A DNA stretch of 64,000 bases from Siphonodentalium dalli (GCA_032622095.1 CP136066.1:96493319-96557318); one strand, 5' to 3'. Counted from the first letter of the stretch, positions 22,091 to 36,600 are shown. The notes: generated from the sequence alone by a model not told the origin. Numbers and translations are program-made.

Positions 22091-22680
22091 CTGCTCATTT
22101 TGTTTATTTTTACTATTTTATACATTTATTCGATTGGATATACGTATATATCGTACCATCTAATTAGCTGCCAATCCGCACTCAATCGCGTCTTTTTTCA
22201 AATTAAAGTTTGTTTATTTATGATTGGAAGCATTTCTAACAGCTCTCCTGAATCAAATTCCGACGTTTGGAGAAACTTGTCAGTTGCACAGGGACGTGGA
22301 CACGTGGGTTGGTTGGTGTTTCAACCCCCATCCCAACTTGGGTTAATTGCCAAAAGTTGGAGATCTCATTCCTGACACAACCTTAGTTGGAAATTGACAT
22401 CAGCTATAGGTTGGAATTATTCGCATTGGATGATTTTCCAACCAGTAATTAGTGGGGAATTTTGGTATGAATTGGTCATCAGTTGGAAATTGTCTAATCT
22501 TAGGGTGTGTCAGGTTGGATATTTCCTAGGGGTGTGCAAATGGAATTCTGCGAACCTGGGAGTTTGGTGTCTGGTTCAAGGAGTATGCAGTTGGAAATTT
22601 GAAGGTGGACCCCCCCCCCCCCCCCCCCCCCCCTATGGGAACACTCTAGCCACGTCCCTAGAACTTGTTCGTGAGGGTAT
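22091..22680. repeat. Partial copy of the long-armed element plus GGAAATTTCC repeat
   Basis: 22100-22380 matches the left arm at about 33890-34140 (TCTTTTTTCAAATTAAAGTT, CTCCTGAATCAAATTCCGA, GGGACGTGG). 22380-22640 continues into the AGTTGGAAATT family and ends in a C-run of about 26 bases. Confidence 0.7.
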
Positions 22681-23420
22681 TTAATAAAAATTAATTGACT
22701 GACATTTCGACTATAGTCCTGCGACCCTAGAATAAGCTTTATTTTTATGTTTGTGCGATTGAGAGATGCAGTTCACATGCAATCAAGACCAGTCTTTGTA
22801 AACATGCACCCAGAGTCATATGGTTTCTATTTTATATGTGGGTATGTAGTTTACTCAAGACTGCCACAAGACCACAGCAATAGCTATATGTACCGGTACC
22901 TCAAAGCTTTATTTTCCAACTAATGCAGAGCACTTGGGCCACACAAGTGACTGTGGTCGATACTATACATTCAGAAACTGATGTGCGAAACGACTGCATT
23001 TAACGAAAAAAAAATTAAATATGGAATTGTTATAAGACTAGATAGTACATATATGTATCTGATAATCCATATATAAATATAATATAATCCTACTATTTCT
23101 CGAATAAGAAGGAACATATAATTACGAACAGTGTAGAAGATACATTCAGGTTTGTGTGAATTCGATCATACAATGATGACGTTATTCACCGAGTTTAGTT
23201 GAAATCGACATGTGTGCGGGCGACATTTTATGGATGGAATTATTTTATGAAATGGACATGAAGAAATTGACAGTGAAATTCACAAGCTTCGCCATCAACG
23301 GAAGGTCTCCCCCGGCGTTACTATCAGTAATGGCTAATTTCAGAAAAATTCTCCAAGTTTACACCCGACAGCACAAATTTTCTCCTTATATTAAATAATT
23401 TGATATGGATGGTTCATATT
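22681..23420. other. No gene seen
   Basis: AT-rich. A 62-codon frame at 23210-23398 has no motif and no splice context that I trust. Confidence 0.35.
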
Positions 23421-23439
23421 CTGCAACAATTTGTACCCT

Positions 23440-23650
23440 GCAAGGGACGGGTTCGTATGTTTTATTGGGTTTTAAAACTGCGAGGTGAGAAAATCTCGGT
23501 TTGTTTACATTATTAATGTTCTGATTCCGATTACGGAATCAGAATAAGATTACCACGAAATAACGATTACGGTCTGTTCGTTTACGGAACCATATTGTAC
23601 GGAGTGTAATCGGTAATCAATAATCGGAATCAAACCAAGAAATAACGCAT
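23440..23650 (-). repeat. Dispersed GATTCCGATTACGG repeat
   Basis: Matches the reverse complement of about 34870-34990, sharing CTCGGTTTGTTTACATTAT and ATTACGGTCTGTTCGTTTAC. Confidence 0.65.
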
Positions 23651-24197
23651 CAGGCTATACTTCGTTTTCAGGTTTTTGCAGTTTTTGGACCAATTAACAA
23701 CCAGTCTATTCAAGAGGAGACATTCAGTAAACTTCCATATGAGTCACACAAACAATGGCAGACGACCGCTGTATAGTAAATTGCAAGTATAGGCAATTGT
23801 ATCAACTTCGAGACGAAAATCTGTTATTAAAATGTACTTTTACTTCCATGAAGTAGAAACTTAAGAAAGTTGTTGCCGAATTCGCCATTATAATGGTCCT
23901 TGTTATAATCGAACCAGCCGCCCGACTCGTAGTAGCCTGTCCCTTTCTGTCATACTGAGTCCGGGCCTCCATAAGTATATATGATATATTCCAGAAAATT
24001 ATCTCATAACAAATAAAATAGTTTTGTTTGTATTATACACAACATACAACACCGAAATACTATTGATGGTGTATGCACCATGCCATGCATGCATCATACT
24101 ATACACACACACTTACCTCGTTGAGGGTACCACGTTACTTCAGTGAGCTTGTCACGTGAAGATGCGAATTAACGCTCCAAAATTACTATTTCTTTGG
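23651..24197. other. No gene seen
   Basis: AT-rich sequence with small open frames and no recognised family. Confidence 0.35.
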
Positions 24198-25108
24198 CTA
24201 AAACCAGCTAAGATATTGGGATAGCGAGATGCTATAGTTTTAGTACGAGAATGTCATGTTGCCATTTTGTTTGGCATGAGTTAAGCCCAGGGTTGGTGGT
24301 GGGAATTGTAGTCTATTTTACTCGATTGTTCTCAACCAATCATTATCTGATTATATATATATCGGAATGAGTGACATCTTATGGTCATAATGGTGTATAA
24401 TACTTTAACTTTCATGTTATATAACACATAGAATATTCCGGTTTATTAGGACTAACATCGGTTTGTTTACGTTTTAAACCGTAATGTACTCGGCTAAGTT
24501 CGGCTTCTATGCCGTCAATCGAATGCGCCCATACCAATCGAATATTACCCTTTACTCAACACCGTGTGCTGTTAAGATATTCCACCGCTACCGCTAGTAT
24601 GTGTTTATTTGTATTGTAAGTGGTCCTACATTACTTATTAGTTGAACATTTCTTAAACGGAACGTCTCGCGATATAAAAAAAAAATTTACTTAAAATTAC
24701 CGGGTATTAGTGATATAATTAATTCAATTTACGACCACTTTGTTTTGTTTATGTTTACCTTACGATTGCTAGAATATTTTCGCCGGAATATGCCGCTGTC
24801 ACTTCCTGAGGTCAATTAAATTCGCAACAATATGTCAACACTACGGTAAATGTCTCTTTTCACATTAAATTATCGTTGTCAATTGGCAACTGATGTGGGT
24901 TTCAGAACAAATATCATGTCTTCTACGGAATAAACCCATTTATTGTCGCAATTGTGATATGTGATTACATTTAATTGTGGTTTATGTGAGCTGGTCACTA
25001 ACGCGTAACTCATGTCATACACAAATGGTAACGGGACGTTCTCGCACTAAACTGGCATTCCGCTATCCCATTATCTTAGCTGGTTTTAGTACGAGCAGGC
25101 TTGGACTA
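24198..25108 (-). mobile_element. Degraded inverted relative of the 1365-bp TIR element
   Basis: The ends carry CTAAAACCAGCTAAGATATTG and, at the right, CTTAGCTGGTTTTAGTACGAG and CTTGGACTA. The interior resembles copies A and B in reverse orientation (ATGGTCATAATGGTGTATAAT, AGAATATTCCGGTTTA). It is shortened to about 0.9 kb, its left terminus is truncated, and no target duplication is visible. Confidence 0.7.
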
Positions 25109-25870
25109 GATTTTGTCCAGAATTTTTTTTTTTTTTTTTAAATCAGAAGGAACCGTAACAAATCATTATTGAACCGTCACAAAACCGGCAATTGAATAAC
25201 TTCGGATGTAAGAATTCCTATATACAGCGACGAGACATGGGGAATCCATCGTGCTGACACAAAACAACCATAATCCGGCGTGTATATATATGTACGAAAA
25301 ATGGGGATGGTATAGCATTCTTGTTATATATACAATGTACGATGCTAACAGTACTGTTTGCTCTGAAATCCATGCCACGAATTCATCTTCTATGGAATGT
25401 AATTCGCCATGTCGTCCATATAGGTCTACAATCACTCGATGTATTCCGGTTCTATATACATATATCTGTTATGTATTGCATTGTACATTGCGTTGATAAG
25501 TTGGCTCTAATTGCGAATTCTCAATTTATGTCTGAGCACATCATGCAGCGTCCGATCCATAAAGGGAAGTAAACCAGTTAGACCAGTTGGAGTTAGAAGA
25601 ATTCTATATAATAACCCCACGTAACAAATTAACGTTTTCCAACTTCGGTTTCGATCATGATTCATGATTCACTTGCATGGCACTATATATATACACTGGG
25701 TGCATGGGGACTGCGACGGACTGAGAAATTGTTCGCGTCCGATAAATGCTATGATGACAACTGAAGTTAACACTGCCGTTATTAGTAGAGGCTTTTATGT
25801 ACTCCCGTGTGCATTTTATGATTATACTGCTGATATTGCTTGATATCCCAGGCACCCTTAGGCAGCAACC
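25109..25870. other. No gene seen
   Basis: Poly-T tract at about 25122, then AT-rich sequence with overlapping small frames on both strands. Confidence 0.35.
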
Positions 25871-28800
25871 GATTGCCTTAGGCAGCTGGGTCGCGACTGG
25901 TTGATTTTATGACGTCATCAAGATAGCCCACATGCAACATTTCAGAGTAAATACTGAGTCAGTTTGATTAATAGCTAGTAGTGAATAGCTGATAGAAAAT
26001 TGAACAATCTCTATCTGTTGAGATAAAAATACATCATACTTCCCCTTAATAGAAAAAGTGGCTGCCATAATCCAAGATGGCCACTAAAATGGCGACCGAA
26101 TTTTGGAAAATTGATGAATTTTCACATTTTCCTCTTAAATCTTTAACGGATATTTGAAATTTGTAGCTAATAGCGACCTATATTTGAATAAATTATAATA
26201 TCCAACCAAAACTAACCAAACTTTGGGTCTTACTCCTACAAACTATCTTTAAAATGTAAATTCAAAAATGTGCTATGAAATTTTACCAAAATTATTTTCT
26301 GGTATTCTAGCCAAGTGTTAAACAGAAAATAGCTGAATTTGATAAAGAGAATGTAAAGCAATATTGAAATATGTGGACTGCCATATAATTACACTCAAAA
26401 TATTGCATATTCGTTCAAGATGGCTGCGAATATTGAGAAATCATCAAATATGTTAAATTTTCATTGATATCACTCCTAGGTTGGGGCATAGTGAGAACAT
26501 GCGAATATATTTGCTCCCTGTTCGCGACAGACCGTGGAGTACTGGTATACTTTGTAAATTTGGTGAACCATGTCTATTTTACCCCAGAATTCTGCAGAAT
26601 GATACCACAAAAATTTGATAAAATCATCATCATGGCAGCCATTGGCAGAGTGGGCACTGAGTCAGGAATGATATTTCACACAGAAAACGGAAAGGATATT
26701 TTCATCAATGATAGTATTGCATTAATCTTCCCTTGAAAAATAACATTTACCCAAAGACCAAGATGGTTGCCAAAATGGTGACCGAAAATATTAAACTTGT
26801 TTAATTGTCACACATGCCCCTTACACCATTTTCGGTTATTTGTAAACTGTAGCAATTAGGACTTGCTGTACAGCATATTATGTTCTAATTTTGGTAAAAT
26901 TTTGATGCCCATCTTCTGAAAAAAATCGCAATTTAACCAATGCACTTTGTAATTTCACAATATCCTGCTTCTCGTGGGTCTATGTTAATGTTTGGTAGAC
27001 ATTGGCAGAATTTTATTTTTAAAAAGTGTTCACAGTTTTATATATGGTTATTGTCATTCACGTATGCTTGAAATTTATCAATTTGAACTAAGATGGGCGC
27101 TAAAATGGCCATCAAACTCACAATTATAAATTGGACTAATGTTCACATATATCGCTTTTCAAATGTATATACCAACGTCCGTAGATATATTCGCCCAAAT
27201 TAATGAAATATTACCGTGTTGTGAATACGTTTGAAAAAAAATCGTTTTTAATTTACTTTCGGGACGCCAGGAACTCAAACTGAATATATGTGATCATTGC
27301 ACTGTGGGGGATATGCTCCTCGAATTTTCATTCCGCCCGAGCAAAGTCCGATTCCGTTGTGAAATTTTCCGGCAGAAAAACTTATAAAGACAGATATAAG
27401 ATAAGTTTGATAACATATTACGGTAATGTTTACCTCTAGCTTCAACAGATACATGTTCCCTAATCATGTTGTTGCCCAAAAAGCCAGCAAACTGTTGTAA
27501 TCGATTATTTATGTTTTCGCTCCGATTCCCCCTGTATGTTCCGTTGTCGCCATAGTATGTTCTACTGTCGCCCGAGCAATACTCTTCAGATTTCGACTAG
27601 AAACGTCCATTTTTCTGGCGATAAACGACTCCATGGAGCGGCCCTTAGCTTCTGTCTTCAAAATGATGACGAAAGTAAAGGGGCATGCAATCAGAATATT
27701 TATGCAGTACATTCTCATAAAATTATCAATGTTATCGATCAATGTTTTCATTTTCCTGATATAAACAGTATTCGTCGTTGGAAAATTTCCTACGTCAGTA
27801 TAATAACCAGTCGCGAATTTTACTTTGAAGACGTGTAGACAAGATGGCGTCCATCATGACCGCCGTTTTTCAGACCATACCCTAAGTCAGTTTATGCAAA
27901 GTATTACGGGAAAATCTCGTAAAATGTATACAAATGTATATATTTTCGTGAAGGCAGACAAAAAAATGACATTGTTTCGGGCAAAATTGAAACTCACCAT
28001 TTAAGATGGCCGCCCAAAATGGCCACCGGAAGTTGAAAATATGACGTTTTTTCACAAATATCTTCTAGATCAGTTCATACTATTTGAAACTGGTTGATTA
28101 ATATGACTTTATTTTGTATATTAACTGATCATTGGATCAATTAAATTTGCCTCAAAATCCGCGGTATAAAATTTCACAAAAATTACAATTGGGAATCTAG
28201 TCATATTTCAACAAGAAATGGACAAAACCTTGTAATATAAGTGAGGCATATCATTACCTATGAATATTCCAACTCAGTGGAACAATAATTCTTGCTTTGG
28301 CCTAAAATGGCTACCAAAATGGCCACCAAAATATGGAAAATGGCCAATGTTGCCCCAGGGTGTCCTGCAATAGCTTACAAGTTGTGGTTGATGTATAACA
28401 TTGGATATTCTGCATTCTATACATTGAATACTAACATGTCTGATACACCATGGATCGTTGTTACTATTGTTACCATTGGAATCACCGGAAATATTGGATT
28501 TTTCTATCACAAACTTGACATAAATATCGTAAAATATTCACTTTTCAGGGTTGGACCATTTTTTCAAGTAAATGCAACTATCTTTGGTATCAAAGGTGTT
28601 TATTGTTTTCGTCTATTTTTAATGTGTCACACTACGGTGTTTATAGACAAAATTGCTCAAATTGGCTTTAGTAGGGTCCTTTATGTACTTCCGTGGGAAT
28701 TTTTTGAACAAATGTAGAGACTATGATATTATGATAGGGTATCATTTACTTTGTCCGAAAAAGTTTGTTAGACTTCATTGGTCCGCGACTGGAGGGAATT

Positions 28801-29345
28801 ATGACGTCACAAAGATGACGGCATTGTCAGTTCAGTTCATATGTAGGGTTGTCCTAAGAACTGATGGATTCTGCGCATATTTCTTAATTGTTATACATTT
28901 TTTCCAGTAAGGGCAATTCATCAATAGTAGTTATCAAAGTACAGTACCCAAATTCACGGGGAAATGTTATTCTAGTCAAAGATGGCTGCCAAAATGGCAC
29001 CAGAAAATCAACAATTTAGCGATTTTCAAGAATCTCATGTAAATGATCTTCCGTTTGGTAGCGACTGCGAATTGTGACAATTCAGTGTTTTCTTATTTCT
29101 TCAGCAGTGTAGTGCATCAATTTTATTGTACAAAACATGTTCGATCTGTCAAAAATCCACTTTAGACAATCGAATTATTGCATTTTGTCAAAAAAAATTC
29201 CGATATTCTAGCAATAGATTTCAAGAAATGAGCGGAATTCAGTGAGGGAAATATTCGTGCCACATTCGGAATTATTATCAAACTTCAACAGAACTGTTCA
29301 ATTTCATCCAAGATGGCTACCAAAATGGCAGTCAAAATACAAAAG
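25871..29345 (+). repeat. Diverged repeats with AAGATGGCxxCCAAAATGGC motif
   Basis: The double motif AAGATGGC..CCAAAATGGC occurs at about 26070, 26759, 27090, 28003, 28300, 28976 and 29308, each followed by ACCGAAAAT-like text. GTCGCGACTGG followed by a GACGTCA motif occurs at 25887 and about 28781, suggesting a higher-order unit of about 2.9 kb. Open frames here (for example 28292-28717) begin inside the motif and read KMATKMATK, so they are repeat-derived. Confidence 0.7.
27294..27530. repeat. Dispersed repeat shared with 41.5 kb
   Basis: CGAATTTTCATTCCGCCCGA and GATATGCTCCTC match 41530-41610 in the opposite orientation. Confidence 0.6.
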
Positions 29346-30475
29346 TCAGTGTTCGTTACACCACCAAATGTCGCTCTGGCATTCCATCATGGGTTAGTCG
29401 GCTACTTTTCAGTAAATGCGAATAGCTTTAATTTCTTATGCAAATTAACGGATGTCCTATACTGCATTCGTGTCATCTCTTCAAATTTCCTGATATTAAG
29501 TGAGATGGGAGTTGAAGAGAAAATCCAACTCTCTATGTGAAATTAGAAAGTATGTGTAGACCTCCATCTTAGCTTGAGGGACAAATTTTATCTCAATGTC
29601 TTGCCTTCTGTGCTATACTCTAGGCCAGAGTACTAATTGAGAAATAATGTTGGTTACCATATCAAATGCAATTGATGATGCAGATAGGCTTTGGTGTTAG
29701 TTCTTTTCGTGACATCTCCTCAGTAGAAAATGCCTATAGCATATATGCATATATGAAAGCAATACATAACTATTTATTGTGATATCTATGAGGTGTACTT
29801 CTCAGCTATACCATTTTCTTGGCAAGCAAGAAATAACACATCCTTGTTTACAAAACACAAACAATAGTAGAATTAATTATATGGCTGTCATTTGGCCTTC
29901 TTGTCTCAATAATATATGCCATGTAACCTTGAATTAAATTTGCACGGTAACACAATTTGAACCTCGTTTTGCTGAACTTGACATGTTCCAATCGTATTGA
30001 TAACCACGACATATCAAAATAGAATAGACCCCCATATGTGGATAATACATTCGTAAAAGGGGTAGCGTCCCATATCAAGATTGAAGTGATATATTGTGAA
30101 TATTGTGGAGACCTTATATGACGTTACTATATGTTAGTGACATCCCAGGACATGTTTATTCAGTTGAAATGAATATTATCATGCACCAGGCTAGATCCCC
30201 GATACCAGGCGAAGTGTGTGTCTGGTGCTTGTCTTTCCTCGTGTTCAGTTAATTGAATACGAAAGATGTCTTGGTATGAAGACAGTAGGAATGTTATGGA
30301 CCATTGATAGTATACAGCAAATTGATTTCTATGATTTAGGCATAGAGGTTTAGTGGGGACAATGCATTGCGTTTGTACAGTTCAACGGGAAAGTGCTTAT
30401 TGGCAATGGTTATGATTTTGCTGCCGGTCCCAATTGATTAATGATTATTTTGACGTTTATCGAAATCAACAGGGA
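29346..30475. other. No gene seen
   Basis: AT-rich. Open frames are under 80 codons and have no motifs. Confidence 0.35.
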
Positions 30476-31677
30476 CTGCAGGGTTGGGGATAATCGTAAT
30501 CAGTAATCGTAATCAAAGTAATCGATTACAAAATTTGGAGTAATCGTCTGTAATCAGTAATCCCATTTTTTTATTACAAGTAATCGTAATCGATGACTTT
30601 CAAATGTACCTGTAATCATGATTACATTTTGATTACTTTTTGATTACTCTTACTAAAATATCCATATGGCTGTCTATTGGATACGCATAGTCTCATACTG
30701 TAGTACTGTGGAGTGTGCACAGATACAAACAACATATCAGAAAGTTAGTACAATTGTTTCATGTGTGTTGTTAGTGCTACACTGTGTACATTCTGGAAGT
30801 GGACACAGATAACATACAATTACTGAAATGTTGAATACAGCTTGTACGGCAATACACTTATGATACAGACAATGAAATGTCCTAATAAGAATAAAATAGG
30901 CTAGCCAACTTCTATAAGGATTAAATATTATTGGGAATGCTGTAGACAATGACTGTAGAGTCACACTTGTACAATAGGGCTAATTAACTGAACAAAGAAG
31001 GTGTGATGTACATCGGTAGACCTAATTAGCTGGTTTGTCATTGACTGCACTCATGAGTTAAGCCTCATTTAATCCTAATCAGGATATCAACTGAATGGAT
31101 GATCATCAAATAAATCTTAGTGTTATTTTCATTGCTCGTTATTGAATCTAAAATAACATGCGAATAATTTATAATTGTTTCTAATGATAGCTTCATAAAT
31201 AGTATGGGCTAGTTTCAATGCATGTAAGAAAAATATATTAAAAATAAATTCACATAAATAAATACACATAAAACATAATATATTCCCAACAAGTTGTGGA
31301 CAACTTCATGGTGAAACCTCACCAATACATGTAAATGTAAAAAGTCTATGTGTTTATTGCTTGTTTTTTCTATATTGTTTCAGTCGTTTCTTGTTTCCAT
31401 GTTATGTAGTGATGTTTTTATTCAATCAAATTTGATATTTTAATTTGATTTATTTCATTATTTATTCCTATGCGATCAAAATGATTGAAAACTAACAATT
31501 GTAATCATATGTAATCAAAAAGTAATCGATTACATTTACTAAAGTAATTGTAATTGTAATCGATTACATTGGGGAAAAAAGTATTCAGTAATCGTAATCG
31601 TAATCATGTAAATCAAAAGTAATTGGAATCGTAATCCTGAGGGACTGCGCAACTGCTCTGCATATCCAACCCTGCAG
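30476..31677. mobile_element. TIR element with ATCGATTAC-rich ends
   Basis: Bounded by CTGCAGGGTTGG and CCAACCCTGCAG. The subterminal 180 bp at both ends consists of repeated TAATCGTAATC and AGTAATCGATTAC motifs in opposite orientation. The CAGGGTTGG end resembles non-autonomous hAT elements. I could not find a matching target duplication, and no transposase is present. Confidence 0.65.
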
Positions 31678-32800
31678 TTTAGATTACGAAAGAATGTGAA
31701 TGGTAAATGTAATAGATATGAGCCAAAACTAGACAGGCGATACTTATTATATCACTAATTCCTGTGTTTTGACGAGCTGTACGGACACAAGGTGGGAAAC
31801 GGGTGTAGAATCCATTGGTAGTGATGGGTCTTGTGGTGGCATGTCATCAGTTTGATTTATTATGTCAAATATACTCTGGAATCCAGGTTCTGAATACTGA
31901 ATGACATAATGGGGCAAAGTAGTCCACTAACTTCTTACAACACAATGTGAAGTAATAGTTGGAGTTAATAACAGCTCGTGCTGGGCCATGTTGATTCTGA
32001 GGCAGAACGTTATGAACCAAAGGAAATGAAGGAAGTTGAATTAGCACGCGTAACTATGAAGGCGGCCATGGTTCACTATAATAATGGCTGTAATACAAGT
32101 GAATATATTGCTTGAGTTCTGGTTCAAATGTATCACGATACAATCTTGGTCGTCATATTAATGCACATGTGGAAATGTACCAGTACTTAGTATGAACTGG
32201 TGACAAGAAGCAGTTTAAGCATAAGGCAATCATAAACATTTCTTCCTCTAGATATATCTCTGGCAGAATGGTAGAAGCAATCAACTTGTGTCGATTTCCC
32301 ATTCCAATTACCAAGAGTACCGATACAAGGATTCATTTTACGAAGACTGGGCTTTTATAGCTATTATTTCAGAAAACTGGCGGTATACATGTACCATGGT
32401 GAAATGGATTAAAGTATAGCTATACTATCCGAATAAGACCCCGGGCGATCTCATTGTCTAAGCCAGTCACTGTTAACTATACACAGTAATCTGATTGAGT
32501 CCGTCGATAGACCTTTTGGTATACGAGTAGATATACTCAATCGTTATCGATATGCATGAACGTATGGCGATCAAATGCATCAGTTGGCTCTGGTAGCCGA
32601 CAGCGCCTGAAGTTGGCAGCTTCATTATTCTCTCCACATACCATATTGGTATCTTTTAAAATATTTATATAATATCAGAATCGAATTTGGCACACGTCCA
32701 TATACTTATCTTGCTTGAACATATATTTTTGTTTTATATAGTGAACGGTACGTTCTCACCGAAAGCCCATGTATGATAACGATTTGCGTATGTGTAATTC
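31678..32800. other. No gene seen
   Basis: AT-rich sequence without recognised family or coding motif. Confidence 0.35.
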
Positions 32801-33688
32801 TTACACGGTGGGATATATTGCCGCCACATTGGCGGCCATCTCGATTACAATAAGATATCAATAACTCCGGATTACCTAAATAGGAATACATTCATGCATA
32901 TATCTAACACCGATATATCGTTCTCCTGTAGTGGACAAGTTGTTTGGTGTATAAACAAATATAACGTTCGGCGAATTTTTACGATGCTTATTTTAGAAAA
33001 TAATTGTCATGCGAACTCGCATTTTGAGTCATTGCAATAAGACAACTAATAGGAATGTGTCATAACATGGCGATTATTTATTTGGAAGAAGCAAATTAGT
33101 CTACTTCATTCTCCTTCTACATGAATTTTGGCCGCCATCTTGGACTAAGTTGACAGTGTCTGGATCCAGTTAGATGTAGATACCTTATGTCTTATGTAAT
33201 GATCCTACTCATTTCCAATACCGATTAATTCAAATTTTCTTTAAGGAAATAGTTATAATATACAAAAGTATATTATAGCGAAAATTCATACCACTTCCTT
33301 TAAACTATCGGATTTGGAGAAGAAAATCAAGGTTATGATCCGAGAAATCAATTATTTTGATGTCTAAGTGATTCATTAGCAAGAATAAATATAGATATGT
33401 TCTCTAATCGTCACCAGTTCGATACAATCGGAAATGATGTAGGCGACTTATATGGAAAATCATAAATTATCCCACATTCGGTCGCCATTTTGGCGGCCAT
33501 CTTTGATCAGGAGGACAAATTTTTATACATAAATATAACATGGCCTCACACCATACACTTTTCAAAAGGATTGTCATATATTTTATATCACAATTATATT
33601 TTTATCATGAAATCCAACAATAGCGAACTTAAGAAAATGAGCATGGTGGCCATCTTTGTGACGTCGTCAGACTACCCAGTCGCGACCC
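32801..33688 (-). repeat. GCCATCTT-motif repeats, reverse orientation
   Basis: GGCGGCCATCT at 32831, GCCGCCATCTTGG at 33121, TTTTGGCGGCCATCTT at 33490 and GTGGCCATCTTTGTGACG at 33646 are reverse-complement relatives of the 25.9-29.3 kb motifs. The block ends in CCCAGTCGCGACCCC, the reverse of the start of that region (GGGTCGCGACTGG at 25889). Confidence 0.6.
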
Positions 33689-36600
33689 CAGAGCCGTAAT
33701 TTCGCTAAAATCCGGATTGAGAATCCAAAGCCGATTACGGGGGGCGGAGCTAATTTCGGATTCTAGGTCAGATTTTGAAATCCACGTGGTCTCCGAAAAT
33801 CTCTCCCAGCGTCAAACATGGCTCATGTATTTGACAAAAGTATCATTTGTATCTTATATTTATAAAGTGCATGTTTGTTGTGAAATCATGCTTTTCGTCT
33901 ATGTGTATATACACGGCACATAATTTGCTGCAAATCCGACTTAATCGCATCTTTTTTTTTCAAGTTAAAGTGTGTTTATTAATGTTGGCAAGCATATCTA
34001 AACATGACAGCTCTAGGCCTCCTGAATCAAATTCCGAAGATGTTGCGAAGAACACACAAAACTTGTCAGTTGAACAGGGACGTGACGACAGGTGTTGCTT
34101 GGGTGTCTCGACCCCCACCCCGATTTTTGGTACAATTTGCTAAGCTGTGCAGTCATTCATACGTGAGGAAAATCAGGATTATTTTGACTAACTGTTTCAA
34201 ATAATGATACGTACAAGCCAACAAACGCAACAAACAAACAAACCCGATTTTAAATAAATACATATACAAACTTAATTATGACTAACTCGGGAGATCGAGG
34301 GGGTGTCCAGTGATCTGTATATATGTTCAACTTGTTTTGGTAGTCATGTTGCTTTGCCATTACTAATTATTTATTTTTTCAGTGTAATAACATTTGGGAG
34401 AGGGGGTACCCTTAAGTGAGTCAGTACTTGTCCCCCAATTCCTTTGTATGTATAAACAAATGTATGTGTTATATATCATGTGTTATCTAAATTTGACATA
34501 TATTTGAAATAAATATATCTAAACTAAACTTTGGTACATTCCAGCAGTCGGAAATTTCATGCATGACACAACATTAGTTGGACATTAATTTGACACCATA
34601 TATAGGTTGGCATTGTTCTCATTGTTTGATTTTTTTCAACCAGTAAAAGTTGGTAATTTTCCAATCTTAGTGTTTGTCAGATTGGATATTTCCAAGGGGA
34701 GCAAATTGAATTCGGCGAACCTGTGAGATTGATGTTTGGTTCAAGGGGGGGAAGTTTGTGGTCTGAGGCGTTATTTCGCTAAAATCAGATTCAGATTCTG
34801 GATTCAGATTACAGATTGGTCCCCGTACGACTTGGTTCGGCAAAAGAACAGACCACAAATTTGCAGAATCAGTAAACGAACAGACCGTAATCCTAATTTC
34901 GTGGTAATCCGATTGGGATTTGGATTCCGATTACGGACTCAAATGTTCATAATGTAAACAAACCGAGATTTCGCCACCTCGGAGTTTAAAAACACAATAA
35001 AACATAAGAATCCGTCTCTTGTGTACAAATTATTGCAGAATATAAACGATCTATACCAAAGAATTTTAAATGCGGAGACAAATTTGTTTTATTGAATGTA
35101 AACTGAGAGAATATTACTGAAATTAGCCAAATAATAACGCTATTGATAGTAACGCTGGGGGAGCACTTCGGTTGATGGCGAAGCAATTGTAAATCATAGT
35201 TGATTGTCACTTTCATATGTCCATTTCATAATTCCATCCATAAATACCGCACGAACGCATGTCGATTTCGAATTCGGCGGATACGTCACCATTGACCGAA
35301 TTCATATGAACCTGCATGGATTGTCTTCTGCTGTGTTCGTAATTATAATGTTTCTTCTTATTCAAGAAATAGTAGGATTATATATATATATGATATCGAT
35401 GGATTATCAGATACACGTATGTACTATCATCAGGGATGTGGCTAGAGGGTCTCCGCTGGGGGGGGGGGGGGTGTTCACCTTGGGAATTTCCAACTGCACC
35501 CACCCCCCTTTGAGTCGGAATCACACCAACACAACTTTTTGCATAATTCCATTTGCACCCCCCCCCCTTGTACCTCATGCTCAGGCCTAATTTCCTATAT
35601 ATTCATAAGCCATGCTTCTGTTTTCCCAGTATGAGAACATTAAGATATTTTAAACTGAAAATTGCCCCCAAAAAAACAACTAGTGATCTAATTCCAGACA
35701 AATGCACACAGCTGCCGACAACAGACCAGGAAACACAGGGCCGACCATGGTTGTTTGGCCCGGTGTGAGAAAATTTTGAAAACTATATACAAGAAAATCG
35801 CAAATCCTAGCATCTAGACTGGCCTCAACTGAAGCTTTCCTAGTGTTGGAAATTTCAAACCTCATGCTCCCCCTCAGGTTGGAAAATTCTTCAACTGATG
35901 ACCATTTATGTCTACAAGTTTGACTAAATGTAGTAAAATATTGTTTTGCTAAACTAATTAGCAGTTTTGTATTGGCCATGTGGATGGGGCAATGACACAC
36001 CGGGCCGACCATGGTTCGGCCCGGTGTGCGAAAATTTTGAAATCTGAACAAGAAAATCGCAAAATCCTAACATCTAGACTAACCTCAAGCCTTCCTACTG
36101 TTGGAAATTTCAAACCCTACACCCCACTTAGGTTGGAAAATTTCCAACTGATGACAATTCCAATGACAATGTTGACCAATTGTATGACAATATTGTTTTC
36201 TTAAATTAACTAGAAGTTTTTGACTGGCCACGGGGGAGGGACCAGCACACAAGCTTTCCAAGTGTTGGAAATTTCCAACCTGTCACCCCCCTAAGGTTGG
36301 AAAATTTCCAACTGATGTCCATTTCTGTCAAAATTTTTGACCAAAAATAGGAACATATGCAAATATTGGTCGAAAAACAATAAATTGTTTTATAATCAAA
36401 CTACAAGAACATTTTCAACCTATTGTTGGTGTGAAATTTCGTTGTGGCAGGTATGAAATTTCCAACTATTGAAAATATAGCTCTCTGCTGGGGGGGGGGT
36501 GAGACACCCCACACCCCCCCCCCTCTAGCCACATCCCTGACTGGCCTCAACTGAAGCTTTCCTAGTGTTGGAAATTTCAAACCTCATGCTCCCTTCAGGT

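Noticed and set aside
27536-27838. 100-codon ORF and an overlapping minus-strand ORF
   Set aside because: No domain, no codon signal, and both strands are open over the same DNA.
28292-28717. 141-codon ORF with hydrophobic segments
   Set aside because: It starts inside the AAGATGGC repeat (KMATKMATK) and has no family resemblance or splice context.
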